Assembly (NCBI GenBank): GCA_023078685.1
Contig: JALGAS010000007.1
Span: forward strand, 1,612,001 to 1,676,000
Direction of reading: 5' to 3'
Origin: Neopestalotiopsis rosae
Taxonomy: Eukaryota > Ascomycota > Sordariomycetes > Amphisphaeriales > Sporocadaceae
Length of the DNA stretch: 64,000 bases
Numbering within the stretch: the first letter of the stretch is position 1; every line of letters starts with the position of its first letter. The position numbers and the translations under genes are program-made. Positions 50,644 through 60,010 of the stretch are shown here, piece after piece. The notes under the pieces were generated by a model. It searched no databases and was not told the DNA's origin. It saw nothing but the letters and a program-made list of their open reading frames with translations.

Positions 50644-51732
50644 ATGAAGTACTTGTTGACTTCCACTCTTTCAAGCTTGGCCTTGGCAAGCCTCGCCTCG
50701 GCATTGGCACCGGGCCTTGAACTTGCTTACTCTCTGGAGTTGCCCACACAAGGAATATTCATCTCTGCCACTGGCCGAAAGTTTCTCTCCCAAAGATATT
50801 CGACAAGTCTGCCACCCATTACTCAAGAGCTGCTGGCAGATAACACCACTGTTCTGTATCCCAACGCCGAGTGGAACAGCTACAACTCCAGCGATCCCAA
50901 CTCGGACCCGGCGACCACTTTTGTGAGCATCGATGGTGCACGTATCGGACCTGATGGAAGGTACTGGCTCGTCGATGGCGGGTCGTCGGGCGTGAACAAG
51001 TCTACCAAACTGGTTGGCGTGAATCTGTCTAATGACACGGTCGACAAGATCTACTACCTCGACGACATCAAGGCCTCCAACAGCGGCATCGACGACGTTC
51101 GCTTCGGACCCAGTGGTGATGTGGCCTATCTGAGCGACACTGCCGGGGCCCTCTTGGTCTTAAACTTGACAACTGGTGCTGGTGTGCGCGTGCTGGCAGA
51201 TGATTCTTCCGCTGCCGCTTGGTTTCCCATGATGTACAACGGCACTCTGGTGCCAGGTTATGGCAGCGCCGGCTCCACCCTTTCCGTCGGTCTGGACCAG
51301 ATCGAAGTCTCCCCTGACGGCGTATACCTCTACTACCAGCCCTGCAACGGCGGCCTCTACCGCGTCGAGACGGCCTACGTCGACGCCACCCTCACCAACG
51401 CGACCCTGGCCGCCTCCCTCGGCGACTATGTGACGCCCTTTGCCCTGACTCCCAGCACAGGCGGCTCCACCATTGACGGCGACGGCAACATTTACGTCTC
51501 GGACACCAACCTCTTGGCCATTTGGAAGGTCACGCCCGAGGGCCGCACCACCATCCTCGTGCAGGATCCCGCCCTCGTCTGGACCGATCTCATGTGGGTT
51601 ACCGCTGACAAGAAGCTATGGCTGCCCGCTTCGCAGATGCGCCCAGGCAGCGATGGACTGATGGCTGAGGGTCCGAATAACATCTTTACATTTCCTATCG
51701 ACGCCGGACCTTCTTTAATTGACCATGCCTAA
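50644..51732 (+). CDS. Secreted major royal jelly protein/yellow-like beta-propeller protein
   Basis: The function is not known. It is a single exon of 362 residues. Residues 1-20 form a signal peptide (ending SALA). The body has repeated propeller-blade-like segments such as ARIGPDGRYWLVDGG (about 98-112), GIDDVRFGPSGDVAYLSD (about 148-165), LDQIEVSPDGVYLYYQP (about 218-234), TIDGDGNIYVSDT (about 274-286) and MWVTADKKLWLPASQ. The arrangement and the sugar-lactonase-like blades match the fungal members of the major royal jelly protein family (PF03022), which are related to SMP-30-type six-bladed propellers. Several N-glycosylation sequons (NKS, NLT, NGT, NAT) fit secretion. The 3' half is notably GC-rich. 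An enzymatic role such as lactonase cannot be claimed, because no full set of metal ligands was identified. Confidence 0.85.
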   Translation: MKYLLTSTLSSLALASLASALAPGLELAYSLELPTQGIFISATGRKFLSQRYSTSLPPITQELLADNTTVLYPNAEWNSYNSSDPNSDPATTFVSIDGARIGPDGRYWLVDGGSSGVNKSTKLVGVNLSNDTVDKIYYLDDIKASNSGIDDVRFGPSGDVAYLSDTAGALLVLNLTTGAGVRVLADDSSAAAWFPMMYNGTLVPGYGSAGSTLSVGLDQIEVSPDGVYLYYQPCNGGLYRVETAYVDATLTNATLAASLGDYVTPFALTPSTGGSTIDGDGNIYVSDTNLLAIWKVTPEGRTTILVQDPALVWTDLMWVTADKKLWLPASQMRPGSDGLMAEGPNNIFTFPIDAGPSLIDHA

Positions 51733-53195
51733 ATTTTGGTTTGATAAGCAAAAGTTCTCGTGTATATATTGTAAATATTATCAGATCACTTTGTCGATAT
51801 AGAGACAGGATTATAGTTTCCTAGAAACGCGTACTACCGATCGTGGCTTTTAGGCCACATTGTAATCGTAGCTATGAAGTTCTTTATCATCCACAGTATT
51901 CCGCTTTCCCTGTGCCACGAAGCCACAAACTAGCTGCTCCAAAAGTGAGAAGGACTTTCCGCAAAAGATTTGTGATATTGGTTCATAGGAATAGTCAATG
52001 CGGAATATATGGTTTGGCAGGTAAGTCGAATTTGTGCACGTTGTGTTACTGAGCTTACCTAGATATAACTCGCAGCTCAAGCGAGCATTAACAGAGGGCT
52101 ATCGCCCTGGACAGGCATGACGAAGCATGACCACATTGTTTCGCACATGGGCAACATAGTTAGAATATGGATAGATGATCCGGATATAGAATTTAACGCA
52201 ATCACCAATCATTCCCCTGCTATATCCAGAAAATCGTTGCTGACAATGCTCTCAGTTGACTCTTGAATATTCGGAAGATGTATTGGACGGACTCAATCAG
52301 CGTGCTCATCTTTGCTCCAAACCTCTAGCAAGATTTCTAGGCGTGCATCGAGGCGTGGTCAGCATAATTCAATCATCAGCCTTCCACGGCACTGTTTGAA
52401 TTGATTGACTCAGATAGCAACTAGAACTCATCGCATTGGCCTCCTCTACTACGCGTCATAGTTGAGGTGCTATAGCCTACGCCCACTCAAGCTTCGAGTT
52501 AGCCAAGGCGATAGAGTCTGCCTCGGGAACTTTCAGATTGCTTTCTCGATCCGTGCGAAATACTTTACAGGCAAGGTCAACACATGACAATACATTGAAT
52601 AACAGTCACGTTATTCTTCAAGTGTAGGTCATGGTCTTCAAGCCCTTTGGAAGATTATCCCATGTTGACTTGTGCTTTTACCCAGAAGAGGGTAGCCCAA
52701 GCCCCACTGCTCGGGGAGTGTTATAGTGCACTTCACACACAACAGTGTTCGCAAGCAATTTCCAATCGCATTGTCAAAGTAACAACTTCTTTTATTTCTT
52801 GCATGAGCAGCCAAGCGAGACCTGGCCTTATTAGCAGACCGGCAGTTCTGAAAAGTAACATTTTTGCTAGGTTGAAAGGGAACGGTCCTCCCTTGTGGGG
52901 ATCTGTACGATTCAAACCGTAGCTCCGAAGCCAATTCGGATATAACTAGGTGCTGTAAGTGGCTTGCTTATTCAATCATCATTCTGGATTCTAGATGGTA
53001 TCCATCTGGATAGCATCAAAGTGAACCTCATCGGGAGAACTATTCCAAAATTAATAAGCAAAAACTCGACATGTATAACAATTGAATAGATTCACTTTGC
53101 TTGAATCCAACAAGCAATTATCACATCACATCACAAAGCCACCACCTTTTCTTTCTTTTCTCAGACAAAAGCTTCCCCCTCACACCTTCGCCACC
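51733..53195. other. Intergenic region between royal-jelly-like and SRPBCC genes
   Basis: About 1.5 kb, AT-rich, with no supported gene. The right end (about 53100-53195) is a C- and T-rich leader before the SRPBCC start. Confidence 0.55.
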
Positions 53196-53711
53196 ATGCC
53201 TTCCGATATCATCTGGCCGGATAAGTACTTGCCCGGCACCACGGACAATTACGTCTCAAACGAGATCTTCGTCAAGGGCATCACGTCCCAGCAGGTGTGG
53301 GCCAAGCTCGCCGACATAACTAAATGGGAGACGTACTACGAAAACGTCGGCCAAATCACCCCGCCAAAGTCTGGCGTCTTCCTCGAAAAGGACGACCTGT
53401 TCAGTTTTTCGACTTTCGGCTTCCCGCCGCTGCAGTCCCAGGTCCTCGAGTCGGTGGCGCCCACGGCGAGCAACCCCGTGGGCCGCCTGGCCTGGCGGGC
53501 GTGGCAGGAGGGCGACGAGGACAAGTTCCTCGACGTCTACCACGCCTGGATCGTCGAGGACATGCCCTGGGGCGTCGTCCGCATCCTGACCCAGGAGTCG
53601 CAGATTGGCAAGCCGGCCGCGCAGCTCTCGACCACCAAGCCGAACCCCATGCTCCTGGGACACCAGGATTGGCTGGATGGTCTTGCCAAGGCCGCGAAGG
53701 AAAGCTCGTGA
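53196..53711 (+). CDS. SRPBCC-fold (START/polyketide cyclase-like) protein
   Basis: Predicted small cytosolic protein of 171 residues with one exon. The start at 53196 has a strong context (cgccaccATGcc); an in-frame ATG at 53082 would add a poorly protein-like Ser/Pro/His leader and is less likely. The sequence fits the hydrophobic-ligand-binding SRPBCC helix-grip fold: an N-terminal beta strand then the helix SQQVWAKLADITKWETYYENV (in two parts, about 30-50), central strands with LFSFSTFGFPPLQSQVLESV and LAWRAWQEG, and a C-terminal long helix (GHQDWLDGLAKAAKES). Members bind lipids, polyketides or other hydrophobic molecules, or catalyse cyclisation. No biosynthetic partner gene is adjacent, so ligand and role are unknown. 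Confidence 0.82.
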   Translation: MPSDIIWPDKYLPGTTDNYVSNEIFVKGITSQQVWAKLADITKWETYYENVGQITPPKSGVFLEKDDLFSFSTFGFPPLQSQVLESVAPTASNPVGRLAWRAWQEGDEDKFLDVYHAWIVEDMPWGVVRILTQESQIGKPAAQLSTTKPNPMLLGHQDWLDGLAKAAKESS

Positions 53712-55853
53712 GGCGGGGTACAGTTATTGGATAAATCAAGAATAAAAAAATGACAGAAACTGGAAGCATTACTAGGTCGGATTGTGAATTTACTATACCA
53801 ATTGATGTTTTTGACGGAATTTGAGAAGAGTATTTGATTGGCCGTTCTTGTGAAGGAGAGAAGGTCCTGGTAACTATTTGTCGGGTCAACCAAACAAGCC
53901 AACTCACCCAATATGCATATACTTTATTGAGATTGCGTTATGACCGTTTTAACTCCAGAGACAAACAGCAATGCCCTGACGATGAGGAGTGGAGGCGTAA
54001 AAGTAGACTTGAATCCATTACATTGCACTATATTCGTACATTGCATGCAATGAACAGACGGTAGGGGGATTATACTACTTATGTATTCTATAGGCGCACG
54101 TAGTTCATAGAAGAGATGAATCACCCCATAGATAAATAGGTAGATATTGGCGAGAACCAGGGTCTGTCATTAAGACATTGACTCCTTGTCTTTGTTGCCA
54201 ATCTTACAAGTGCATGAGCGTCTGATGCCGCGATCATCAACTAGCACAATCACACGCTGCCAGGAGACTGGTCATGATATTGAGCCCTGGTTGCATCCGG
54301 TATCCTCACACTCATCAATTATTCAATTCTTCAAGACTCCGAACAGCAGATTCAGGATAGATAAGGTACATCAATAAATTGATGCCTGGACCATCATTTC
54401 GGCGACTACAATTTCATTGAATAGTCATCCTTCTTGTGATGCGCGCATTCTTGGCGAGGATACGAAGAAAGCTTACTCAGATGCTACTGCCCGTTCTTTC
54501 TCCCGCGCGGAATGATATGCTAAACATATCAGGCCCTGTGAAACTGAGGCACAACCTTCCTGGTTTCCAGGAATTCGTACCAATTCGCATCATCTGCTGA
54601 CCCGGACCCGACTTCATCTGGTGCATGTCGTGGTAGATGGGACGTACTAGCCGCATGCCAACAGCCTTTGCGCAACAAACGGGGCCATTCTTGTATTGTG
54701 GCAGATGTACTAGTATGGCATGAGAGGGTGTCACAGCACTTTAGCCATGCTGTAGTCGAACTAGCATAGGCATTACGAGGTTTCTTTCAAGACCTGGATT
54801 GATATGATGTTTGCTATAACCATAAGGCCCTTAATAGCATATGTGTCTGCACTTGTCGATGAGCATGCATGCGCTCTGGTTTCGTTTAATGCCAGCATCG
54901 CTGTTGATTAGATTATACTGTTATTCGGAATGGCGGCTGAGCCGAAATGAGAATTGATAGTGAGCATCGTCGGCGTGGTTTTTAGATCCGTGTAATGTCA
55001 AAGCGAGTTCAAACAGTGGCATCATTTATTTCTACAATATTTCGTATTGCTGATCTCACGTCCGCGACGGCCAGGAAAAGCAAGGCGTATTGCTTCCCTT
55101 GTCTAGCGTGTGTATAGCATCAATCTCTCCGCACAAGCCATTATTGGTGAACTTGACTCGCGTCATCTTGCCAAAAGTCGAACCCCGGACTAACGGCTGG
55201 TATTACCGAACGGAAAGAAAAGCTTCAGGCCGATCAAAATGTTGCCAAATCCCGTCTCCACATTTATGCTCATCACTGCGTGCGTAGTGTCTTTGCTCTG
55301 GTCCCTGGAAAACTGGGTGGCACAGTTTGTTTGGCCTGTGGGCAGCAATCATTCTTGCTGTCCTTTGCAGCAGAGGAGCGTCATTTCGAATGAGCAATAG
55401 CTGCTCCTCTCCGGCGCCGTCAAGAAAGCAGCGACATGCTGTTCTTTTTCAACCGCTGCTGCAAACTAATGTAGTAGACTAGAAGTTTGACACCAACACT
55501 TTGGATTATGCAGCCATGACTCGTCCATCTCGGCCCGGGCAAATGATTGCTCACTCTGGCAGGATATTGGCCAAATCAGAAGCGATGATGTGTTGTCAAC
55601 ACAGAAGCAACGAGATATCCAACGACTCAAAGCGCGCCGTTCCGATCTCTTATTAACACAAAGGTCGAAAGATTATGCGCTTGTCAAATTATCACCTCAG
55701 GTAGATATCTTATGAAAAGAAACCCCGGGCTGCCGGAAGACGACGGACGCTGACCCGCTCAACATACGTTATCTTCCGATCTGAGCCTCATCCTCCCAGT
55801 GGCTCCACCTGGGAGAAATCTCGCCCCCTTTTGGGCATCCCACTTGATTAGTG

Positions 55854-55888
55854 GCAGCAGTGCCAGCAGTAGCAGCAGTAGCAGCAGC
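55854..55888. repeat. CAG-rich trinucleotide tract
   Basis: An imperfect run of GCAGCAG units broken by TA and TGC, about 180 bases before the 2EXR start codon. It is complementary in large part to the CTG tract at 56019-56042. Confidence 0.8.
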
Positions 55889-56018
55889 CTCTGTTGCAGT
55901 GCATTCTGACTGATATTTGCACTTAGCATTCCCGTCCAATTACCCTCGACCTGTTTACTTATCCCTTCTTCAATTTTTCGGTTTACGCGCTCGTTTCCTT
56001 CGCTTGCTCTCACTACTT

Positions 56019-56042
56019 GCTGCTGCTTCTGCTGCTGCTGCA
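56019..56042. repeat. CTG-rich trinucleotide tract
   Basis: The units are GCTGCTGC, TTCT, then GCTGCTGCTGC, ending 28 bases before the 2EXR start codon. The tract is probably inside the transcribed leader. Confidence 0.8.
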
Positions 56043-56070
56043 ATCACATATTTTTTCACTTTGAGAATCG

Positions 56071-57180
56071 ATGGAAGCAAGCTTCCCTCAATTTAGTTTA
56101 CTGCCCGCCGAGCTACGATGCAAGGTCTGGCGGTATGCATTGCCTCAGCGGACAGTCTTCTTCAGGCTGAAGATGGACATGGATGCTTGGAACTGGGCTT
56201 CCGAGTCGGACTGGTGGGCCCATTATGTTCTCACCGGCGACCACAAGTCAGCCACCGCAACTACTACCACAACACAACAGCTTCCCTCACTGCTTCTGGT
56301 GAATCATGAGGCCAGGTTCGAGTCGGCAAAGGCTTACAGACAGCTGGCCATTGATAAGGCGGTCCTGAAAAGGTGCCTATCAAACGAGCCCGTGGTGGAT
56401 TCGAGCCTTGAGCGCATGCGGAACCTCAAGAAGACGCCACGGCTCAATGTGGATAACGACATCTTGGAGTGGGCGCACGTGAAGCGCTGGAGCAGGAACA
56501 ATCCCGCACGGTGCAGCGCCTTGTTCCTGGCCGCCAGCATGTCGGTCCAGCACGTCGTCGTCGAGTACGACCACTACCTCCACACGTCGCTCTTGTCCCT
56601 GGCGCTGAGCGTCATGGACGTGGAGAGCCCCCTCAAGAGTTTGACTCTCAAGGTCTTTGATGCTTCCGTACAGAAGCAGATTACCTACCGCATAGCCGCT
56701 GTTCCCGATCGTGTCCCGGTCATTCGGGACCAGGAGCAGCTTTCGGGCATTTTGCGGCGCTGTCACGCAGGTATCCTGCCGTGTTATCGCTGGCCGTCGG
56801 ACGCCACGGAGAATCTCAAGCCGACGACCCTGGATCGGTCAACTTTGACGTCGTTTGCGCAATTTTTCGAACCCGGCACGAAACTGGACACCAATTTTGC
56901 CATCTTTCGAGTGGCCTCAGATGACGATGACGACGACTACCAAGACGACGGCTGTGAAGGCTTGCTTCCGTCTCCTGAAGTCGTACGGAGTTGGCGGTGG
57001 GTAGACATGGTCGACGAGCAGGATCGCACCTCTTTCAACCTGAGCCTTCAAAACGATGTCGCCTTGTTCATGCATCGCATCTCGCTCTTTGAACAGCGCG
57101 ACGATGATGCCACGAGACGGCACCGGATCGACATTGTCCCATTCCACGGCATTTGCAGCCCGCAACATGGTCTTCCGTAA
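56071..57180 (+). CDS. 2EXR domain protein
   Basis: The function is unknown. It is a single exon of 369 residues. The N-terminus carries the hallmark of the fungal 2EXR family (PF20150): FPQFSLLPAELRCKVWRYAL (about 5-24), then an aromatic-rich strand and LPSLLLVNHEARFESAKAY (about 71-89). This resembles the opening of an F-box helix, and these proteins are expanded in pezizomycete genomes. The central part (about 115-260) has HVKRWSRNNPARCSALFLAASMS-like hydrophobic strands and the C-terminal part has an acidic run (DDDDDDYQDDG, about 290-300). No signal peptide or membrane segment is seen, so it is probably cytosolic or nuclear. Neighbours give no hint of role. Confidence 0.88.
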   Translation: MEASFPQFSLLPAELRCKVWRYALPQRTVFFRLKMDMDAWNWASESDWWAHYVLTGDHKSATATTTTTQQLPSLLLVNHEARFESAKAYRQLAIDKAVLKRCLSNEPVVDSSLERMRNLKKTPRLNVDNDILEWAHVKRWSRNNPARCSALFLAASMSVQHVVVEYDHYLHTSLLSLALSVMDVESPLKSLTLKVFDASVQKQITYRIAAVPDRVPVIRDQEQLSGILRRCHAGILPCYRWPSDATENLKPTTLDRSTLTSFAQFFEPGTKLDTNFAIFRVASDDDDDDYQDDGCEGLLPSPEVVRSWRWVDMVDEQDRTSFNLSLQNDVALFMHRISLFEQRDDDATRRHRIDIVPFHGICSPQHGLP

Positions 57181-59161
57181 AGGCCATCTCTTCGGAAAAA
57201 CAAAAGTGAGAAAACGAGCCCTGGATGGCTTGCCCCTCCAATGACGACGCGACGAAATTATTTGCATAGGTGCATACAAGGCATTGATCATGTGTTGAGG
57301 GATAGACATAGATGATACCCCTGTAACTAGAATTCTGCTGCGCAGGTTCGCTAGACTTTTTCTTCGTTTTTCCTTCTTATTAAAGACATCAAAATTTTGC
57401 ATATGCCGCCATCCTTGGTGGCAAAGATCAATCTATCACTTCCGGAACTCTCTACCAATTACCTGGACATCATCTTCGTCCGCCTTGCTCGTTACGCTCT
57501 GCATTGTCGCTCTACACTATCTAAAACCCGACTGAAATATACTCAGAAGAGCATATTTGAAGAGGCCGCGTCATGGAAAGTACTGGCAAAAGAGCCGTTG
57601 TTCGAACTATAGTTCGCGGCTAAATCAGTTGCTGGCCGTCCAGTAATCTCGTGATCTAGTAGAACCCATTGGGGCTCCCGTGTCAATGCCGTAGATCCTG
57701 CTGGGAAAGCCATTTTGGCGTCATGCAGTCTTAAGTAATCGTAATGACGTGATGAGCACAAAGCTGAGCTGCGTTGCCACAAGTCGAGTTGAGAACATTT
57801 GAACGTATTAGAAGTGGTAATAGCCTGCCGTAGGAAATGCCGGATCATACGTTACAGTTCCCGCCGTTTATCCCATTGCCAGTGCTTGGGGTTTCCTCGG
57901 TCAGCACCTTCGGTCAGGGCGCATCGAAGCTTCGGCCAGAATTCCATGCCCCTTTGCCACCGATAGGTCGAGTCGAAATGTTACCTCGATGTAATTGAGT
58001 CTATTACCGTCGTTTTCACTGAATATCCTCCCAGCGATGTATTCTTCATCCGTGGTTTGTTCTTGCTCATCACGCTTACAACCTCATGATCTGCCTTTGC
58101 CGCTCCCATTGCCGATTATGAATAAAGATATCCGTATTCATTCACCCTCTCCTCCCCAAACGCGTAAGCTTAATCAAGCTTCATATACGTGTACCTCGAA
58201 ACCTTTCCAGCCAATCATTTGTTCGAACAGCTATTGTGTGAACACATGAATCGATCATGTACATGATGCGGATGACGACTCGCTCAGCTCCCGAGTCTTT
58301 TTACAAGATGTCACTGATTCGATGTTCAACATGATTGAAGCAGCAAGTTCCTGGTCCCTTGGGTCATGAAAAGGTGCATCTGATCTGATATGGAAGTATG
58401 TGCTGGGTTATTTCAGGATGAGGAATCTATAACGCAAAGTACCCTAGCTCCAAGATCTAAAATCCAAGCGATACGGCTGAATCGTTCACTTATTTGTTTC
58501 AGATAAAACTTTCATTATTTCTTACCCAATGTATAAATGGAGAGAGAAACAGGATTTGACTTAGTTTTCATGGACGTCTCTAGCCTGCTGCCATGTTCCC
58601 ATCCAGAGAACAGCAATCATTCATATATTGGCTTTATTGTAATGTTCACCATCCGTTAGATTGATCCGCGGAATCACCATTGCATTTATTGATCGATCAA
58701 TGGTGCCTTACCGAGATACTATCAAATAATTAATTGGTTCTGTGGGCTTATGAATATCAAGATCAATGGCAACGCGGCCCACTATCCAGAACCATGGAAC
58801 TCTTGATTGTTCCCCGATTTGAGTTCGAGAGGTCCAAAAGTCTCATCAGGATGTGAGATGCAAGAGGAGTATCACGTAAATGTCAGGCTAATAGCGGATT
58901 GGAGATCATTGATACGATCAGCAAGTAGTCACGACGGGCGTGAGAGCCCATCTTTGCTACAACCTGATGAGGGTAGTAGGTATTCTTACCAATGAATAAG
59001 ACCGTCAATGCGATCCTTACGTCTCGACCCGATAGACGTATATAAGAAGTGACCAGAACACTTCCTAGACACCTTTCCTGAGTGCTTTAGAGAATGTTCC
59101 TCAGTGAATATACGATCAATTGATTCCTGTTTCCAGCTATTAAATCACACCAACAGACAAA
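57181..59161. other. Intergenic region between 2EXR and proline-rich genes
   Basis: About 2 kb with no supported gene. The right end carries a TATA box at 59039-59045. Confidence 0.55.
59039..59045 (+). promoter_or_regulatory. TATA box of the proline-rich secreted protein gene
   Basis: TATATAA lies about 120 bases before the start codon at 59162, at the expected distance. Confidence 0.5.
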
Positions 59162-60010
59162 ATGAAGCTTCTCGTTCTTACTCTTGCCCTTGTGGCTATT
59201 ATTTCTGCCGCCCCATTGGCCGAAGCTCCTGATGCACCTCATCCGCCAACGCCTGCGCCAGCGCCTGGAGCACCAGGTCCATCGCCACCCCCGGGCAAGC
59301 CGCCAGGATCGCCACCTCCGCCAGGTGTAAGTTCTTTCCTGTGGTCGACCTGCTTTTCTGTAACTCATGGCAAATCACATGGAGATGGTGATGATTTCGA
59401 CTCTACGCTTGATCAAGTACAGGCTTTCATCAAGGGAATCGCTGCTGACTGACTACATATCCAGCTCGGCGGCCCGCCGCCTCCTCCTCCTGGTCCGGGA
59501 AAGCCTCCAAGCAAGCGTGATGATGAGCCTCAGGATGTAAGTCCCCAGCAACGACAGCTCAAGTAACAAGCTATAATCCAGAGAGAGAATGACTGACTAT
59601 GCCATACCCCATCTCCAGGGACCGAAGCCTGGGCCTGAACGTGAGTCAAAACCGTGCGAAGTTGCTCCTGCTTGCACGTCGTAGCTGACATGATGACTTT
59701 TTTTTTTCTGACAGCCCCGAAGCCCAGCGACCCAAGTCCTCCACCTCGTGAGTTTTTTGTTGGCAAATGATTCGGCGAGTTCGATGAAGGCAATAAGTGA
59801 CTGATAATCGCATGCTAGCACCAAAGCCCTCTGGCCCAAAGGGACCTGAACCCCCAAAGCCGAGTGACCCGGCACCTCCTCCTCGTAGGTTTCCCCCTCT
59901 CCCCCTATGACACTAGGAGATACCAAGTCATCTTTTACTAACCAATGGTCCCCTAAAAAGCTCCAGAGGGCCCCAAGCCTCCTACAGCTCCTCGACCTCC
60001 CTCGACTTAG
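59162..60010 (+). CDS. Small secreted proline-rich protein encoded by micro-exons
   Basis: I do not recognise a family. Six exons join in frame: 59162-59326, 59465-59536, 59619-59640, 59715-59747, 59819-59884 and 59961-60010, giving 135 residues. Residues 1-17 form a signal peptide (MKLLVLTLALVAIISAA). The mature part is almost entirely Pro, Gly, Lys, Ser and Ala. A Lys-Arg pair (SKRDDEPQD, about residues 71-79) could be a Kex2 site dividing it into two peptides. After it come exon-sized modules: exon 4 encodes PPKPSDPSPPP (11 residues), exon 5 encodes two such units, the second PPKPSDPAPPP, and exon 6 a shortened unit ending PRPPST. Introns 1 and 2 are phase 0; introns 3, 4 and 5 are phase 1. 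Donors are canonical. If intron 1 is retained, translation instead ends at 59452 with a different tail. It could be a wall-associated or host-facing peptide; this is inference. Exon joins rest on phase and composition only. Confidence 0.75.

Larger units (their letters stand above)
53712..56070. other. Intergenic region upstream of the 2EXR gene
   Basis: About 2.4 kb with no supported gene. The last 220 bases contain complementary CAG- and CTG-rich tracts, listed separately. Confidence 0.55.

Noticed and set aside
52865..52925. A tRNA-like T-arm motif
   Set aside because: The stem pairs only partly and no acceptor stem, D arm or anticodon arm could be built around it.
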